From VAXT01 sp963774625 (GTDB lineage: Bacteria > Actinomycetota > Thermoleophilia > Gaiellales > Gaiellaceae): 64,000 bases of DNA. Positions within the stretch are counted from its first letter, which is position 1, and each line of letters starts with the position of its first letter. The DNA lies in the NCBI GenBank assembly GCA_963774625.1, contig CAVZFQ010000013.1:868001-932000 (forward strand), read 5' to 3'. The position numbers and the translations under genes are program-made. The notes beneath the pieces are model-generated. The model did no database searches and was not told the DNA's origin. It saw only the letters and a list, made by a program, of their open reading frames with translations. Of the stretch, positions 23,999-30,943 are shown one piece after another.

Positions 23999-25744
23999 TC
24001 AGACGGGCTGGCGCCGGCGCTCTTCGCTTGCCCTTTCGAGGGCGGCGAGGCCCTCGCGGAAGCTCGCGGGGATCTTCGGAGCCTCCTGGACCGCCTCCTG
24101 GGCGGGGTCAGCAACGGGCCTGGCGCCGAGTCGTACGAGGGCGCGCTCACGCTCGGCGAGCTCGGCGGCCTGGTGACGTAGGCGGCCCAGCGTGTCCATC
24201 TTCTCCCGCTCGGCCGCCTCGACCTCGCGCTCGCGGCGTGCGAGCGCCGCCGTGCGGGCGCCGAAATCGGCTTCGGCCGCAGCGAGGTCGCTGTCGCGTT
24301 GCGAGAGCGCTGCCGACCGTGCCTCGACCGCGCGAGCGCTCTCGGCTGCCGCCTGCTGTTCGAGCTCGAGGTCGGCGCGCAGCCGCGTGAGCGTCCGCTC
24401 GATCTCGTCGAGGGTCTGCTGCCGTTCATCGAGCCGCTCGCGCTGCTCGGCTAGGCCCGCCTCTACGCCTTCGACCTCAGACGAGCGCTTCTCGAGATCA
24501 CGCTCGCGGGCCGAGAGCGCGGTCTCGCGGTAGGCCTCATCCTCAGACGACGCCGCGGCGTCGGATCGCCGCGTCAAGGGCCCGCGCTTTCGCCGGAGCT
24601 TCCGCTCCTTCTGCTCGAGCTCGTCTCCGCGGGCGGCGAGAGCCGCTTCACGGCGCGCCAGGTCGCTTTCCTGGCCGTTCAGGACGCCCGCGCGCTCGTC
24701 GAGCTCGACCGATCGCCGGTCGAGGTCGCCTTCCAACTCGCCCGCGGAGAGTGCTTTGGCATCAAGCTCGTCCGCGCGGCGCTGGAGGATCGACTCCCGC
24801 TCAGCGACCTCCGCTTCCCGGTCGGCCAGGCCCGATTCCCGGTCGGTGAGCGCCGCGGCCATGCTCGGGAGCTCCCGCTCTCGCTCCACAGCCTCCGCTT
24901 CGCGCTGATCGAGCTCGTCTGCGCGGCGCTGGAGGATCGACTCGCGCTCCGCGAGCTTCGCTTCGCGGTCGGCGAGCGTCGACTCCCGGTCGTCGAGCGC
25001 TGCCGCCTGGCTCGGGAGCTCTCGCTCTCGCTCCACGGCCTCCGCCTCGCGCTGCTCGAGCTCCTTGGCGCGCGCGGCGAGATCCGCTTCTTGCTTCTCC
25101 AGGTCGGCGGCAGTTTCGCCCTGCGCCGCCGTTGCAGCCTGTTCGCGGTCCTCGAGCTCAGTCGCGCGCGCGACGAGCTCCGTTTCGCGGCGTTGGAGCT
25201 CGGCCGCCAGCTCGTCGTGGGCCGCGGCCGAGGCGTCGACCTCGGCAGCTCTCCGTTCCAGGTCGGCGAACGCGCGCTCACGCTCGGCGAGCTCGTTGGC
25301 GTGCAGCTCGAGTTGCGCCTCGCGCGCGTCGGCGTCTCTCCGCGCCAGGGCCAGCACTTCGTCGGCCGCCTCGAGCTGCGCGGCTCGCGCATCGACCTCC
25401 TCGATCCGCAGCTCGAGAGCCCGCTCGTGCTCGGCGATCGAGCGCGCGCGGCTGTCGAGGGCCGCCTGGCCGTCCTGGGCTGGCTGTCGCTGCTTGCGCT
25501 CCGTCAGCGGCAAGAACCAGTGCCGTTGGGCGCGCAACACACGGGCGCGTCGCCCGAGCCGGCGCTCGTGGTGCTCGAGGCGCTGCTCTTCCTTGCGCAG
25601 CTCTTGCTCACGGCGGCCGATCGCCTCGGCGCGGTCGCGCAGGCGCTCCTTCAGCTCTTCGATCTCGGCCAGCCAGTCGGCGTGGGCCGCCCCGTTGCCG
25701 ACGTCGGCCTGCTCCTTTTTCTCGTTTGTGCCACGCCTGGCCAC
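23999..25744 (-). CDS. Long coiled-coil protein with 49-residue repeats
   Basis: About 581 residues from GTG 25744 (ARRGTNEKKEQADVGNGAAH); the open frame extends further upstream but into the divergent gene's promoter. Almost the entire chain is charged, heptad-like coiled coil (ERERELPSQAAALDDRESTL). Two adjacent 49-residue units (about bases 24780-25074, 147-base period) are nearly identical and a third, more diverged unit of 49 follows; 49 equals seven heptads. No globular domain, signal peptide or membrane segment. Could be a cytoskeletal or scaffold protein; homology searches against such sequences are unreliable because of composition. Converges with the CDF gene, 11 bases apart. Confidence 0.72.
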   Translation of the reverse strand: MARRGTNEKKEQADVGNGAAHADWLAEIEELKERLRDRAEAIGRREQELRKEEQRLEHHERRLGRRARVLRAQRHWFLPLTERKQRQPAQDGQAALDSRARSIAEHERALELRIEEVDARAAQLEAADEVLALARRDADAREAQLELHANELAERERAFADLERRAAEVDASAAAHDELAAELQRRETELVARATELEDREQAATAAQGETAADLEKQEADLAARAKELEQREAEAVERERELPSQAAALDDRESTLADREAKLAERESILQRRADELDQREAEAVERERELPSMAAALTDRESGLADREAEVAERESILQRRADELDAKALSAGELEGDLDRRSVELDERAGVLNGQESDLARREAALAARGDELEQKERKLRRKRGPLTRRSDAAASSEDEAYRETALSARERDLEKRSSEVEGVEAGLAEQRERLDERQQTLDEIERTLTRLRADLELEQQAAAESARAVEARSAALSQRDSDLAAAEADFGARTAALARREREVEAAEREKMDTLGRLRHQAAELAERERALVRLGARPVADPAQEAVQEAPKIPASFREGLAALERASEERRRQPV

Positions 25745-25803
25745 GCTCGCTCGACAGTAAACGATTTGAGCCGAAACCCACACCGTGATATAGACCGCGT
25801 GCA

Positions 25804-27267
25804 ATGCGGGTGGGGAGGCTAGTCGTGCTCGCCGGGCTGGCGATGCTGATCGCAGCCTCCGTCTCCTACGCGCACATTCATGGGCCGCACGGGATCGGCG
25901 GCGACAAGTACCGCAACACCACGAGCCAGCACGCGACGAACGTCGAGCCCGACTCGTTCGCCTGGGGCAACACGATCGTCTCTGCCTACCAGGTCGGCCG
26001 CTTCAACAACGGGGGCGGCAGCAACGTCGGCTTCGCGACGTCGACCGACGGAGGGCAGACCTGGATCAAGGGCGGCCTCCCCGGCACGACCGTCCACGCG
26101 ACTCCCCCCGGGCCCTGGGCGCGTGTCAGCGACCCGGTCGTCGCCTACGACCCCGAGCACAACGTCTGGATGATCGGCACGCTCGGCATCAACGATCAGG
26201 CCGTCGGCGCAGCCGTACTGACAAGCCGCTCGACCGACGGCGGACTGACCTGGCAGCCGCCGGTCACGGTGTCGGTGGCGCCGGGCACGTTCTACGACAA
26301 GAACTGGCTCGTCTGCGACACGTGGGCCACGAGCCCGCACTACGGCAACTGCTACGCGGAGTGGGACGACAACGGCCTCGGCAACCAGATGCTGATGAGC
26401 ACGTCGACGGACGGAGGCCTGACGTGGGGCCCGAAGATTCACCCACCCACGGCTGTGTCCGGGCTCGGCGGGCAGCCGGTCGTCCAGCCCAACGGCACCG
26501 TTGTCGTGCCGTACACGGCCAACTACGGCTCGATCCAGGCGTTCCGCTCGCAGGACGGTGGCGCTTCCTGGATCGGCAATGTCCAGGTCGCACCGCAGTC
26601 GTTTGCGCCCGTCGCGGCCGGCCTTCGCGACCCGCCGTTGCCATCCGCCGAGGTGGATTCGCTCGGCAAGGTCTGGGTCGCGTGGCACGACTGTGCGTTT
26701 CGCACGGCCTGCGCGATGAACGACATCGTCTACTCGACGTCCACCAACGGCGCGACCTGGACGCCGAAGACGCGGGTCCCGATCGACCCGACGACGAGCA
26801 CGGTCGACCACTTCCTGCCCGGCATCGGCATTGACCCGGTCGGCCCGCCGGGGCGGATCGGCATCGTCTACTACTACTACCCGAACGACTCCTGCAGTGT
26901 GTCCACGTGTCAGCTGACCGTCGGGTTCATCAGCTCAGGGGACAACGGCGCCACGTGGCACGCCCCGCAGACGTTGAGCCCGCCGATGAACGTGGCCTGG
27001 GCGCCGAACACGACCCAGGGGCGCATGGTCGGCGACTACTTCTCGACGTCGTTCGTCAACCACGAGGCGCACCCGGTCTTCGTGATCGGCACGGCACCGC
27101 CGGCACCACCGAGCCCGGCCTACCACGCGCTGCTTTGGGAGGCCGGGATCACCGTGCCGCTCGGCGCGGGCCCATTCCGCACGAAGAGTGACCGTGTGTG
27201 GACGGTGTATCGCCCGAAGTGGCTCGTGCGCGAGCTGGCGACCGCGCCGCCGCCGCGCGCGAACTAG
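25804..27267 (+). CDS. Secreted BNR/sialidase-type beta-propeller
   Basis: 487 residues from ATG 25804; signal peptide VGRLVVLAGLAMLIAASVSY. The mature part starts almost at once with the propeller: NVEPDSFAWGNTIVSAYQVG, STDGGQTWIKGGLPGTT, SRSTDGGLTWQPP, SQDGGASWIGN, SGDNGATWHAP. These segments align easily with those of the protein at 14825 (QVEPDSMSAGRTIVTAFQTG), so the two are paralogues. No RTX part, no cell-wall anchor. The C-terminal 60 residues are basic and proline rich. Substrate unknown. Stop interlocks with the converging gene (CTAG, 27264-27267). Confidence 0.8.
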   Translation: MRVGRLVVLAGLAMLIAASVSYAHIHGPHGIGGDKYRNTTSQHATNVEPDSFAWGNTIVSAYQVGRFNNGGGSNVGFATSTDGGQTWIKGGLPGTTVHATPPGPWARVSDPVVAYDPEHNVWMIGTLGINDQAVGAAVLTSRSTDGGLTWQPPVTVSVAPGTFYDKNWLVCDTWATSPHYGNCYAEWDDNGLGNQMLMSTSTDGGLTWGPKIHPPTAVSGLGGQPVVQPNGTVVVPYTANYGSIQAFRSQDGGASWIGNVQVAPQSFAPVAAGLRDPPLPSAEVDSLGKVWVAWHDCAFRTACAMNDIVYSTSTNGATWTPKTRVPIDPTTSTVDHFLPGIGIDPVGPPGRIGIVYYYYPNDSCSVSTCQLTVGFISSGDNGATWHAPQTLSPPMNVAWAPNTTQGRMVGDYFSTSFVNHEAHPVFVIGTAPPAPPSPAYHALLWEAGITVPLGAGPFRTKSDRVWTVYRPKWLVRELATAPPPRAN

Positions 27268-28127
27268 CCGAGAGCGGCGCGGGCCGCGTCGTCGAACGGC
27301 GTCAGCTCGAACTGGACGACGTCCCTGATTCGATCGTCTCCCGTGACCGTCGGGTTCCTCAGCCCCTCGATGAGGGGGCGCGCAACCGATGCCTTGACAG
27401 GCGTGACGAGGTGCAGCCAGTACGACGAGAGGCGGGGAGTCAAGGCCGGGATCTCGACGATCAGGCGACGCTTGCCGCGTAGCCTGGCGATCCGTTCGAT
27501 CATCTCCCGATAGGTCATCACCTCCGGCCCGCCGACGTCGAAGCTCTCGCCCCGAGCCTCGTCTTCGCCGCAAACGCCTTCGAGGTACCGGATGACATCG
27601 GCGAGAGCGATTGGCTGGGTCTGCACTCCGACCCACCGCGGGCAGACCATGGCGGGAAGGCGGTCGACGAGCGCGACGATCGTCTCGAAGCCTGCACTTC
27701 CTGGCCCGACGACGATCGCTGCGCGCAGGGTCGTCACGGGGACCGAGCCGGCGGCGAGCTGCTTCGCCGTCTCCAGGCGGCTTCGTAAATGTGGCGAGAG
27801 ATCCGGCGAGTCGTCTCCGAGCCCGCCGAGGTACACGAGTTGCCGCACGCCCTCTTGCTCGGCCGCGCGCGCAACGGTGCGCGCGGCCTGCAGGTCGCGC
27901 TCTTCGAAGTCGCTCGCTCCCAGGGAGTGAACGAGGTAGTAGGCGACCTCGACGCCGTCCAGGGCGCGGCGCACGGCGTCCTCGTCCGTTGCGTCGGCGA
28001 CCGCCCAGTTCACGCCGTTGCCTTCATGGGGACGCCGCGAGACGGCCACGACGTCGTGCCGGCGGGCGAGTAGGGGAAGCAACGCGTTGCCAATCGTCCC
28101 CGTGGCCCCGAAGACCGCGACCTTCAC
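27264..28127 (-). CDS. NAD(P)H-binding NmrA/atypical SDR-type oxidoreductase
   Basis: 287 residues from GTG 28127, which forms a GTGA overlap with the gene upstream. Rossmann N-terminus KVAVFGATGTIGNALLPLLA, VVAVSRRPHEGNGVNW, DATDEDAVRRALDGVEVAYY, VRQLVYLGGLGDD, PVTTLRAAIVVGPGSAGFET, GGPEVMTYREMIERIA. This is the complex-I-NDUFA9/NmrA-like group; the YxxxK catalytic pair of classical SDRs is not evident. It is the last gene of the operon headed by the CarH-like regulator, so it may be induced by light or B12 status. Substrate unknown. Confidence 0.85.
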   Translation of the reverse strand: MKVAVFGATGTIGNALLPLLARRHDVVAVSRRPHEGNGVNWAVADATDEDAVRRALDGVEVAYYLVHSLGASDFEERDLQAARTVARAAEQEGVRQLVYLGGLGDDSPDLSPHLRSRLETAKQLAAGSVPVTTLRAAIVVGPGSAGFETIVALVDRLPAMVCPRWVGVQTQPIALADVIRYLEGVCGEDEARGESFDVGGPEVMTYREMIERIARLRGKRRLIVEIPALTPRLSSYWLHLVTPVKASVARPLIEGLRNPTVTGDDRIRDVVQFELTPFDDAARAALG

Positions 28128-28567
28128 GTTGCGCCCTCGCGGACGAGCCGGGCGAAGTAGCGGCGGCTGACAGCGGAGTGGATGCGCGCCTGCACGTGTG
28201 AGTAGAGCCCAGGAAGCAGGCCGAGGCGCGGATGGAAACCCGAGATCGTCGAGGTGAGGACGTTGCCGCGCTGCGCAAAGGTGATCGAGCCGCCCGCTCG
28301 CCTGGCAAGCAGCCCGCCGTCGATCGGGTACTCGCACACGACGCGATCGCCGACAGCGTCGAGGCGGGGGAGCCCGAACTTGAGCAGCGGTGCCCCGAAT
28401 GCACGCAGAGCCAGCCCCTCCGACGTTTCTCGCATGCGAACCAGGCCTGCTGTCGTCCTCTCCACCTCGTCCCAGTACGCGGCCGCGAGACGGCGCCCGT
28501 CTGCCTCGGAAGCGTTCACCATTGCGAGTGGCGCGTAGGCGCGCTCCTCCGATTCGACAGCCTTCAT
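28124..28567 (-). CDS. Conserved hypothetical protein in the CarH-like operon
   Basis: 147 residues between the MerR-type regulator and the NAD(P)H-binding protein, joined to both by 4-base overlaps (ATGA with the former, GTGA with the latter). Features: an N-terminal helix (ADGRRLAAAYWDEVERTTAG), then strands RVVCEYPIDGGLLARRAGGS and ITFAQRGNVLTSTISGFHPR. The pattern suggests a SRPBCC-like ligand-binding fold, but this is weak. No signal peptide or membrane segment. Coupling implies equal expression with the regulator. Confidence 0.6.
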   Translation of the reverse strand: MKAVESEERAYAPLAMVNASEADGRRLAAAYWDEVERTTAGLVRMRETSEGLALRAFGAPLLKFGLPRLDAVGDRVVCEYPIDGGLLARRAGGSITFAQRGNVLTSTISGFHPRLGLLPGLYSHVQARIHSAVSRRYFARLVREGAT

Positions 28568-29430
28568 TGCGCGCGAGCTACGAGGTCGGCCGCGCCCAGC
28601 GGGTCCGCGTCGAGGTGTCGGGCCCCGGTCTTCTTGACGGCCTCCGGGCCGGCGCCCGCCCCGGCGATCCAGAGCGGAGCAGCTCGTGCGAGCTTGCGCA
28701 GGGCTGATTCGGCTCCGGCAATGCGCTCCGACGAGCTTGCGGCGACCACGACCGCGGCGGGCTCGAGCGCGCGCGCGGCCTCGGTGAGCGAGTCGAGTGG
28801 CGTGTCGGGCCCGAGGAATGTGATCCGCCAGCCCCGCGCCCGCAAGGCGAGGCCGAAGACGATGAGCGCCAGATCGTGGTGTTCCCCGGGCGCGCAGGCC
28901 AGGAGCGCGCGTGGCCCGGCGCCCTGATCCCAGCCGCGGGCGAGGCCGAGCAGCCGTCCCCGGAGGAGGTTGCTGGCGAAGTGCTCGTCGGCAACCGACG
29001 CCTCGCCTCGCTCCCAGCGATCGCCGAGCTCCCGGAGGTACGGCAGGATCACATCGCCGAGGACCGTCTCCAGAGACAGGTTCGACAGCAGCTTGTCGAT
29101 AGCCACATGCGTGGCTGTCTCGTCGAGAGCGTTCAGCGCCTCCCGCAAGCCGTCGGCTCCCTGCGCGAGAGCAGGAGCGTCATCGGGGCGGGGTTCATCT
29201 TCATCGAGGGTCCTACGCGCGGCCTGTGCCGCCGACAGCCCTCGCTTCAGGTGGTCGCGCATGACGGCCACCCGGCGCTCGTCCTGGGGCGAATAGAGGC
29301 GGAAGCCGCCTTCCGAACGGGTGGGACGAAGGAGGCCGTACCGACGCTCCCACGCACGGAGGAGCTCGGTGCTCACACCCGACCGACGGCTCAGCTCGCC
29401 GATCCGGAGGTATCCGTTCGCCGCTTCCAT
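28564..29430 (-). CDS. MerR-type regulator with cobalamin-binding domain (CarH/LitR-like)
   Basis: 288 residues. Residues 6-75 are a MerR winged helix (YLRIGELSRRSGVSTELLRA, WERRYGLLRPTRSEGGFRLY). Residues about 95-185 are the helical B12-cap region with the Wx9EH motif (WERGEASVADEH) known from CarH. Residues about 190-288 are a B12-binding Rossmann domain, with LLACAPGEHHDLALIVFG placing a histidine where CarH has its cobalt ligand (family ExxH/DxHxxG, glycine replaced), and GWRITFLGPDTP. CarH uses adenosylcobalamin as a light sensor and represses in the dark. Leaderless start at ATG 29430. Light sensing is inferred from these motifs. Confidence 0.85.
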   Translation of the reverse strand: MEAANGYLRIGELSRRSGVSTELLRAWERRYGLLRPTRSEGGFRLYSPQDERRVAVMRDHLKRGLSAAQAARRTLDEDEPRPDDAPALAQGADGLREALNALDETATHVAIDKLLSNLSLETVLGDVILPYLRELGDRWERGEASVADEHFASNLLRGRLLGLARGWDQGAGPRALLACAPGEHHDLALIVFGLALRARGWRITFLGPDTPLDSLTEAARALEPAAVVVAASSSERIAGAESALRKLARAAPLWIAGAGAGPEAVKKTGARHLDADPLGAADLVARAQ

Positions 29431-29438
29431 GGCTGCAG

Positions 29439-29467
29439 TGTACAGACATTGAACAGACACTTGACAA
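29439..29467 (-). promoter_or_regulatory. Promoter of the CarH-like operon
   Basis: Minus strand TTGTCA (29467-29462), 17-base spacer, TGTACA (29444-29439). The start ATG (29430) follows 8 bases later without a ribosome site, indicating a leaderless mRNA. The spacer is formed by the 11-base repeats at 29442-29474. Confidence 0.6.
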
Positions 29468-29474
29468 GCAGAGC
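29442..29474. promoter_or_regulatory. Three 11-base direct repeats, probable CarH-type operator
   Basis: ACAGACATTGA (29442), ACAGACACTTG (29453) and ACAAGCAGAGC (29464) follow at exactly 11-base steps. CarH tetramers are known to bind tandem 11-base direct repeats overlapping the promoter. The block covers the spacer of the minus-strand promoter and the -35 box of the plus-strand promoter, so one bound complex could silence both directions. The assignment to the adjacent regulator is inference. Confidence 0.6.
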
Positions 29475-29489
29475 TCAACTCTGTACGTT
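29461..29489 (+). promoter_or_regulatory. Promoter of the DUF378-fasciclin genes
   Basis: TTGACA (29461-29466), 17-base spacer, TACGTT (29484-29489). The -35 box overlaps the third 11-base repeat. A leader of about 28 bases with AAAGGAG precedes GTG 29524. Confidence 0.6.
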
Positions 29490-29523
29490 GCTTGGACAAA
29501 ACCTCTACAGAAAGGAGCTCACC

Positions 29524-29763
29524 GTGAAGAAGATCGACATCCTCGCCGCCACGCTCGTCATTGTCGGCGGGCTCAACTGGGGCCTCGTCTCGGTGGCCGA
29601 GTTCGACCTCGTTGCGACGCTCGTCGGCCTCGAGTTCGGCGAGACGAACTTCGCCAGCCGTGTCGTCTACGGCCTCGTCGGACTCTCCGCCGTCTACCAG
29701 GTGGCCCAGCAGCAAGGCATCCGCCGCCGCTGGAGCCGCAACCCTCAGGTCACAACCGCCTAA
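29524..29763 (+). CDS. DUF378 family small membrane protein
   Basis: 79 residues from GTG 29524, ribosome site AAAGGAG 7 bases upstream. Sequence KKIDILAATLVIVGGLNWGL, then FDLVATLVGL and ASRVVYGLVGLSAVYQVAQQ is the full DUF378 pattern (GGLNWGL signature) with two transmembrane helices, found in Bacillus YuzA and many bacteria; function unknown. The C-terminus is basic (RRRWSRNPQ). First gene after the CarH-like operator, followed after 20 bases by the fasciclin gene. Confidence 0.9.
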   Translation: MKKIDILAATLVIVGGLNWGLVSVAEFDLVATLVGLEFGETNFASRVVYGLVGLSAVYQVAQQQGIRRRWSRNPQVTTA

Positions 29764-29783
29764 CACAGAAAAGGAGAACCACA

Positions 29784-30299
29784 ATGCGCAAGCTCTTCGT
29801 ATCGATCCTCGCCGCATCCGTGCTCACGATCGCGGCGATCTCAGCAGCGGCGACCAGCGCCGCCCCGGCCGCCCCACCGGCGGCCGACCAGAACATCGTC
29901 CAGACGGCGGTTGCCGCCGGCCAGTTCAAGACCCTCGTCATGCTCGCCAAGCGGGCCGGGCTGGCGGGAGCGCTGACCGGCGAGACCAAGCTGACCGTGT
30001 TCGCACCGACCGACTCTGCCTTCAAGAAGGTGCCGAAGGCGACGTTGAACAAGCTGCTCCGCAACCGCGCGCAGCTGCGCCGGGTGCTGCTCTACCACGT
30101 CGTCGCCGGCGACGTGAAGGCGGCACAGGTCGTGAAGCTTCGGTCGGCCAAGACCCTTGCCGGGCCTTCCGTTCGCATCCAGGTTCGCGGCGGCAACGTG
30201 TTCCTCAACCGCTCGACCAGGGTCGTGAAGACCGACATCGCGGCCTCGAACGGGACGATCCACGTCCTGAACAAGGTCCTCATTCCACCGACCGCCTAA
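29784..30299 (+). CDS. Secreted fasciclin (FAS1) domain protein
   Basis: 171 residues with a signal peptide (RKLFVSILAASVLTIAAISA, cleavage about residue 26). The mature part is one FAS1 domain: NIVQTAVAAGQFKTLVMLAK, ETKLTVFAPTDSAFKKVPKA (H1-like), VLLYHVVAGDVKAAQVV (YH motif), NGTIHVLNKVLIPP (H2-like). FAS1 proteins mediate adhesion and are common in actinobacterial stress and light-linked loci. Ribosome site AAAGGAG before ATG. Downstream hairpin at 30317-30347. Confidence 0.93.
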   Translation: MRKLFVSILAASVLTIAAISAAATSAAPAAPPAADQNIVQTAVAAGQFKTLVMLAKRAGLAGALTGETKLTVFAPTDSAFKKVPKATLNKLLRNRAQLRRVLLYHVVAGDVKAAQVVKLRSAKTLAGPSVRIQVRGGNVFLNRSTRVVKTDIAASNGTIHVLNKVLIPPTA

Positions 30300-30316
30300 G
30301 GCAGGCGCTTCGGATC

Positions 30317-30347
30317 GACGGGCGGCCCTCACCAAGGGCCGCCCGTC
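30317..30347 (+). terminator. Hairpin after the fasciclin gene
   Basis: Perfect 12-base stem (30317-30328 with 30336-30347), loop TCACCAA. No T-run follows, so it may be a GC-rich terminator or a 3' stabiliser. Confidence 0.6.
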
Positions 30348-30383
30348 CTGCTTAACACACCCTCAACACGGCCTCGCGTACAA

Positions 30384-30402
30384 CTAGTCCGATGCGGACT
30401 AG
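30384..30402. promoter_or_regulatory. Palindrome across the padR start codon
   Basis: CTAGTCCG-ATG-CGGACTAG: perfect 8-base arms with the start codon as the centre. Likely autoregulatory operator of the PadR protein, or an RNA hairpin masking the start codon. Confidence 0.6.
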
Positions 30403-30943
30403 AGAACGCTCGAAAGTCGCACAGCTGACTACGACGGAGGGCGCGGTGCTCGGTCTCCTGGCCATGGAGGGCGAGCGAACCGGCTACGACCTGCTCAAGC
30501 TCGCGCGGCGCAGCGTCGCGCACGTCTGGGCGCCGGCCAAGAGCCAGCTCTATGCCGTCCTGCCCCGGCTCGAGCGCGCCGGGCTGGCTCGGTCGCGCGC
30601 GGGAGGGCGGGAGCGTGGGCCGGACCGGCGGCTCTACCGGATCACGAAGCGTGGCGAGCTTGCGTTGAACGGGTGGCTCGAGACAGTGGAGCCGGGCGAT
30701 CGAGACGGGTTCTACCTGAAGTCGTTTCTCGGGAGCCTGATGAGCCGGGAGGCGCTCGTCGGCCACTACCGGCAGTTCCGCGTCGACACCCTCGAGCAAC
30801 TCGCCGTCTACCAGCAGCTCGAGCCGACGAACACGCGGCGCGGCCACGACTACTACCACTACTTCCTGCTCAAGCTAGGCATCGAGCAGGCGGAGCTGGC
30901 CCTCAGGTGGGCCGACGACGTGCTGGCGGAGCTCGAGCAATGA
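30392..30943 (+). CDS. PadR family transcriptional regulator
   Basis: 183 residues. N-terminal winged helix: TTTEGAVLGLLAMEGERTGY, DLLKLARRSVAHVWAPAKSQ, LYAVLPRLERAGLARSRAGG, DRRLYRITKRGELALNGWL. The C-terminal half (residues 100-183) is the Vir_act_alpha_C-type helical domain (GHYRQFRVDTLEQLAVYQQL). PadR proteins usually repress detoxification genes and bind palindromes at their own promoter; a palindrome here covers the start codon. Stop TGA overlaps the ATG of the hydrolase gene (ATGA 30940-30943), so regulator and enzyme are one operon. Confidence 0.92.
   Translation: MRTRERSKVAQLTTTEGAVLGLLAMEGERTGYDLLKLARRSVAHVWAPAKSQLYAVLPRLERAGLARSRAGGRERGPDRRLYRITKRGELALNGWLETVEPGDRDGFYLKSFLGSLMSREALVGHYRQFRVDTLEQLAVYQQLEPTNTRRGHDYYHYFLLKLGIEQAELALRWADDVLAELEQ

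Noticed and set aside
24780..25074. Long DNA repeats considered as a CRISPR-like or satellite array
   Set aside because: They are in-frame coiled-coil units of a protein, without spacers.
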